This document shows positions 44,911-47,206 of a stretch of 47,206 nucleotides of DNA, piece by piece; positions within the stretch are counted from its first letter, which is position 1; every line of letters begins with the position of its first letter. Origin of the DNA: Methylibium rhizosphaerae (GTDB lineage: Bacteria; Pseudomonadota; Gammaproteobacteria; Burkholderiales; Burkholderiaceae_C); assembly GCF_006386545.1 (NCBI RefSeq), contig NZ_SWAR01000042.1:1-47206 (forward strand), read 5' to 3'. Position numbers and translations under genes: made by a program. Below the pieces are notes generated by a model, which was not told the origin of the DNA, did no database searches, and saw nothing but the letters and a program-made list of their open reading frames with translations.

Positions 44911-46074
44911 ATGGATGAAGCGCCCGCCCCCCCGGCAGCCAGCGAAGCGGTGCCAGAGTCGCCAGCGGTGCGCCTGCACATGCCGGTGGACGTGCGCAGC
45001 GCCGCCCTGGTGGTGCTGGCCGTGATCGCGCTGGTGGTGGTGCTGCGCTGGGCCAGCCCGGTGTTCATTCCGTTGATGCTGGGCGTGATGATCAGCTATG
45101 CGCTCACGCCGGTGGTCGATCGCCTGGCGGCCTGGCGGGTGCCGCGCGCCCTGGGCGCCGGTGTGCTGCTGCTGGCGCTGGTGGGTGCCGGCGGCACCAC
45201 CGTCTATGCGCTCAGCGACGAGACGGCGGAGGTGATCGACTCCCTGCCCGATGCGGCGCTGAAACTGCGGCGTGCCGTGCGCCCGCAGCGCGGCGAACCG
45301 GAAGGCGCGATCGACAAGTTGCAGCAGGCCGCCGCCCAGATCGAGCAGGCGGCCGCGCAGGCCACGTCGCCTGCCAAGCCGGCGGCCGAACGCGGCGTGC
45401 TGCGCGTGCAGGTGGAGCGGCCGAAGTTCAGCGTGAAGGACTACCTCTGGACCGGCGCCCTGGGCCTGGTGAGTCTCATGGGACAGGCGGTGATCGTCGT
45501 CTTCCTCGTGTACTTCCTGCTGGCCTCGGGCAACACCTTTCGGCGCAAGATCGTGCGCATCGCCGGCTCCACCTTCACCAAGAAGAAGCTCACCCTGCAG
45601 GCGCTCGACGAGGTCAGCGCCCAGATGCAGCGCTACCTGCTGGTGCAGCTGCTGCTGAGCCTGCTGGTGGGCGTGGCGACCTGGGCCGCCTTCGCCGCCA
45701 TCGGGCTGGAGCATGCGGCGGTGTGGGGGCTGGCGGCCGCGGTGCTGAACCTCGTGCCCTACGTCGGCTCGATCGCGGTGACCGCGGCGGCGGCCCTGGT
45801 GGCCTTCGTGCAGTTCGGCAGCGCCGAGATGGCGGCGCTGGTGGGCGGGGCCTCGCTGGTGATCAACCTCGTCGAGGGCTACCTGCTCATGCCCTGGCTC
45901 ACCAGCCGCACCAGCCGCATGAACCCGGTGGCGGTGTTCATCGGCGTGCTGGCATGGGGTTGGCTATGGGGCGTGTGGGGCCTGCTGCTGGGCGTTCCCA
46001 TCCTGATGGTCGTGAAAGCCGCGTGCGAACGCGTCGACGACCTTCGTGCCGTGGGAGAACTGCTCGGAGAGTGA
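44911..46074 (+). CDS. AI-2E family transporter (PerM-like permease)
   Basis: 387 residues. Inner-membrane protein with the two-block layout of the family: helices near residues 30-100, a soluble insert (about 105-185), then five to six C-terminal helices. Landmarks: [45 protein letters not shown] and [20 protein letters not shown]. Start chosen at ATG 44911 (GTGGAG upstream); ATG 44896 is in frame and possible. Members export varied substrates or act as Na+(Li+)/H+ antiporters, so quorum-signal transport should not be assumed. Confidence 0.9.
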   Translation: MDEAPAPPAASEAVPESPAVRLHMPVDVRSAALVVLAVIALVVVLRWASPVFIPLMLGVMISYALTPVVDRLAAWRVPRALGAGVLLLALVGAGGTTVYALSDETAEVIDSLPDAALKLRRAVRPQRGEPEGAIDKLQQAAAQIEQAAAQATSPAKPAAERGVLRVQVERPKFSVKDYLWTGALGLVSLMGQAVIVVFLVYFLLASGNTFRRKIVRIAGSTFTKKKLTLQALDEVSAQMQRYLLVQLLLSLLVGVATWAAFAAIGLEHAAVWGLAAAVLNLVPYVGSIAVTAAAALVAFVQFGSAEMAALVGGASLVINLVEGYLLMPWLTSRTSRMNPVAVFIGVLAWGWLWGVWGLLLGVPILMVVKAACERVDDLRAVGELLGE

Positions 46075-46225
46075 GGCCGGTGAGGCCCGTGCAGCGAACT
46101 GGGGACTGGTTGGAGCGCCAGTGCGGAGGTAGTTTTTGCCGCAAGCCGGCGGCCGCCTGGCAACCCTTACTCGCGGCAGACGCATCAGACAGATCACGCG
46201 CGCGTGAGGCGCGCTGGGGGAAACC

Positions 46226-47206
46226 ATGAGAGTGCTCGAAGACCCGACCGTCGCTGCCGCGCCGTCGCCGCAGGACCAGCAACTCGCCGTGCTGCTGGCC
46301 GCCCTGACCCGGTTGCGCAAGGGCGACGCCGAGGTGCGCATGCCGCTGCACTGGCCGGGGCTGGCCGGCAAGGTGGCCGAGGTGTTCAACGAGGTGGTCG
46401 AGCTCAATGCCGGCATGGCGCTCGAGCTGGCCCGGCTGCAGCAGGTGGTGGGCAAGGAAGGCAAGTTGAAGCAGCGCGGGGCGCTGCTGCAGGCGCCGGG
46501 CTTCTGGGGCGAGGCCATCGAGTGCGTCAACTCGCTGATCGACGACCTGGTGCACCCCACCAGCGAAGTGGCACGGGTGATCGGCGCGGTGGCCCAGGGC
46601 GACCTGTCCAAGAGCATGGCGCTCGAGGTGGAAGGGCGGCCCCTTGAGGGCGAGTTCCTGCGCACGGCCAAGACCATCAACAAGATGGTCGAGCAGCTGG
46701 GCAACTTCTCGGCCGAGGTGACCCGCGTCGCTCGCGAGGTGGGCACCGAAGGCAAGCTCGGCGGCCAGGCCAAGGTGAAGGGCGTGGCCGGCACCTGGAA
46801 GGACCTGACCGACTCGGTGAACTCGATGGCCGGCAACCTGACCGACCAGGTGCGCAACATCGCCGACGTGACCACCGCAGTGGCCAAGGGCGACCTGTCC
46901 AAGAAGATCGACGTCGACGTGAAGGGCGAGTTCCTCACGCTGAAGAACACCATCAACACCATGGTGGACCAGCTGCGCTCGTTTGCTTCCGAAGTGACGC
47001 GCGTGGCGCGCGAAGTGGGCACCGAGGGCAGCCTGGGCGGCCAGGCACGGGTGGAGGGTGTGTCGGGTACCTGGAAGGACCTCACCGACTCGGTGAACTC
47101 GATGGCCGGCAACCTGACCTCGCAGGTGCGCAACATCGCCGACGTGACCAAGGCGGTGGCGGCGGGCGACCTGTCCAAGAAGATCACGGTGGACGTGAAG
47201 GGCGAG
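46226..47206 (+). CDS. HAMP-repeat sensor protein, probable hybrid histidine kinase (5' part, truncated)
   Basis: Open frame of 327 codons running off the right edge with no stop. An N-terminal region (about 1-110) precedes tandem HAMP-type units about 92 residues long ([13 protein letters not shown] ... [15 protein letters not shown]), near-identical also at DNA level with a 276-bp period (46715 and 46991). No membrane helix is visible so far, so a cytosolic sensor is likely. The repeat length and wording match group III-type (Nik1/Os-1-like) kinases and their bacterial relatives, which continue into HisKA, HATPase and receiver domains. That continuation is an inference. Confidence 0.85.
   Translation, partial: MRVLEDPTVAAAPSPQDQQLAVLLAALTRLRKGDAEVRMPLHWPGLAGKVAEVFNEVVELNAGMALELARLQQVVGKEGKLKQRGALLQAPGFWGEAIECVNSLIDDLVHPTSEVARVIGAVAQGDLSKSMALEVEGRPLEGEFLRTAKTINKMVEQLGNFSAEVTRVAREVGTEGKLGGQAKVKGVAGTWKDLTDSVNSMAGNLTDQVRNIADVTTAVAKGDLSKKIDVDVKGEFLTLKNTINTMVDQLRSFASEVTRVAREVGTEGSLGGQARVEGVSGTWKDLTDSVNSMAGNLTSQVRNIADVTKAVAAGDLSKKITVDVKGE
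46715..47206 (+). repeat. 276-bp in-frame coding repeats (HAMP units)
   Basis: DNA repeats with a 276-bp period: the block at 46715 recurs at 46991, and AACATCGCCGACGTGACC at about 46856 recurs at 47132. Each unit encodes one 92-residue HAMP pair. Such repeats can expand or contract by recombination. Confidence 0.85.

Overview
The window is GC-rich (roughly two thirds G+C by eye) and densely coded. Its gene set suggests a betaproteobacterium of the order Burkholderiales, of the Rubrivivax/Leptothrix/Methylibium type: a phasin, a 3-oxoacid CoA-transferase, ETF-quinone oxidoreductase, an Aat/Bpt N-degron pair, a tandem glycine riboswitch, and a GC-rich palindromic repeat of a kind I associate with that group. 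This placement is inference from gene content. I see no rRNA, tRNA, CRISPR array, prophage or intact insertion sequence.

Left arm (1-8.6 kb, minus strand): a glycine/serine/threonine catabolic run, gcvT-gcvH-gcvP-ltaE-lipoprotein hydrolase-sdaA, behind a tandem glycine riboswitch. Copies of an ~86-bp repeat sit at three junctions and touch stop or start codons. From 8.6 to 16.4 kb come ETF-QO, a divergent SDR, a UshA-like 5'-nucleotidase coupled to a catalytically dead trypsin-fold/TPR protein, YceH, and a cysteine-synthase-fold enzyme.

Middle (16.4-32.5 kb): glycosyltransferase plus LplT; a PAS-LuxR regulator facing a CoA-transferase operon across a perfect palindrome; the bpt-aat pair; a phasin with a PhaR-like operator; then seven tightly packed forward genes (HDAC-like deacetylase, thioesterase, nitroreductase, NhaD-like antiporter, D-glycerate dehydrogenase, RmuC, MFS). 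mnmC and a DUF3445 gene converge on that run.

Right arm (32.5-47.2 kb) is the more accessory part. It holds a free-standing LANCL-type LanC protein, a YciI protein, a mini-HTH/Clp-N pair with twin operators, a methyltransferase/AraC pair, an FNR-family regulator without the FNR N-terminal cysteines, a hybrid kinase/response-regulator pair and two orphan small genes. It also holds an ornithine-carbamoyltransferase-like pseudoenzyme with an FNR-type promoter that looks leaderless, a cyanase frameshifted 11 residues from its end, an AI-2E-family permease, and the start of a HAMP-repeat sensor that runs off the right edge.

The strongest candidates for undescribed biology are the FNR-box/OTC-like/cyanase neighbourhood (42.4-44.7 kb), the mini-HTH/Clp-N module (35.37-36.19 kb), the stand-alone LANCL protein, and the boundary-hugging repeats in the glycine operon.
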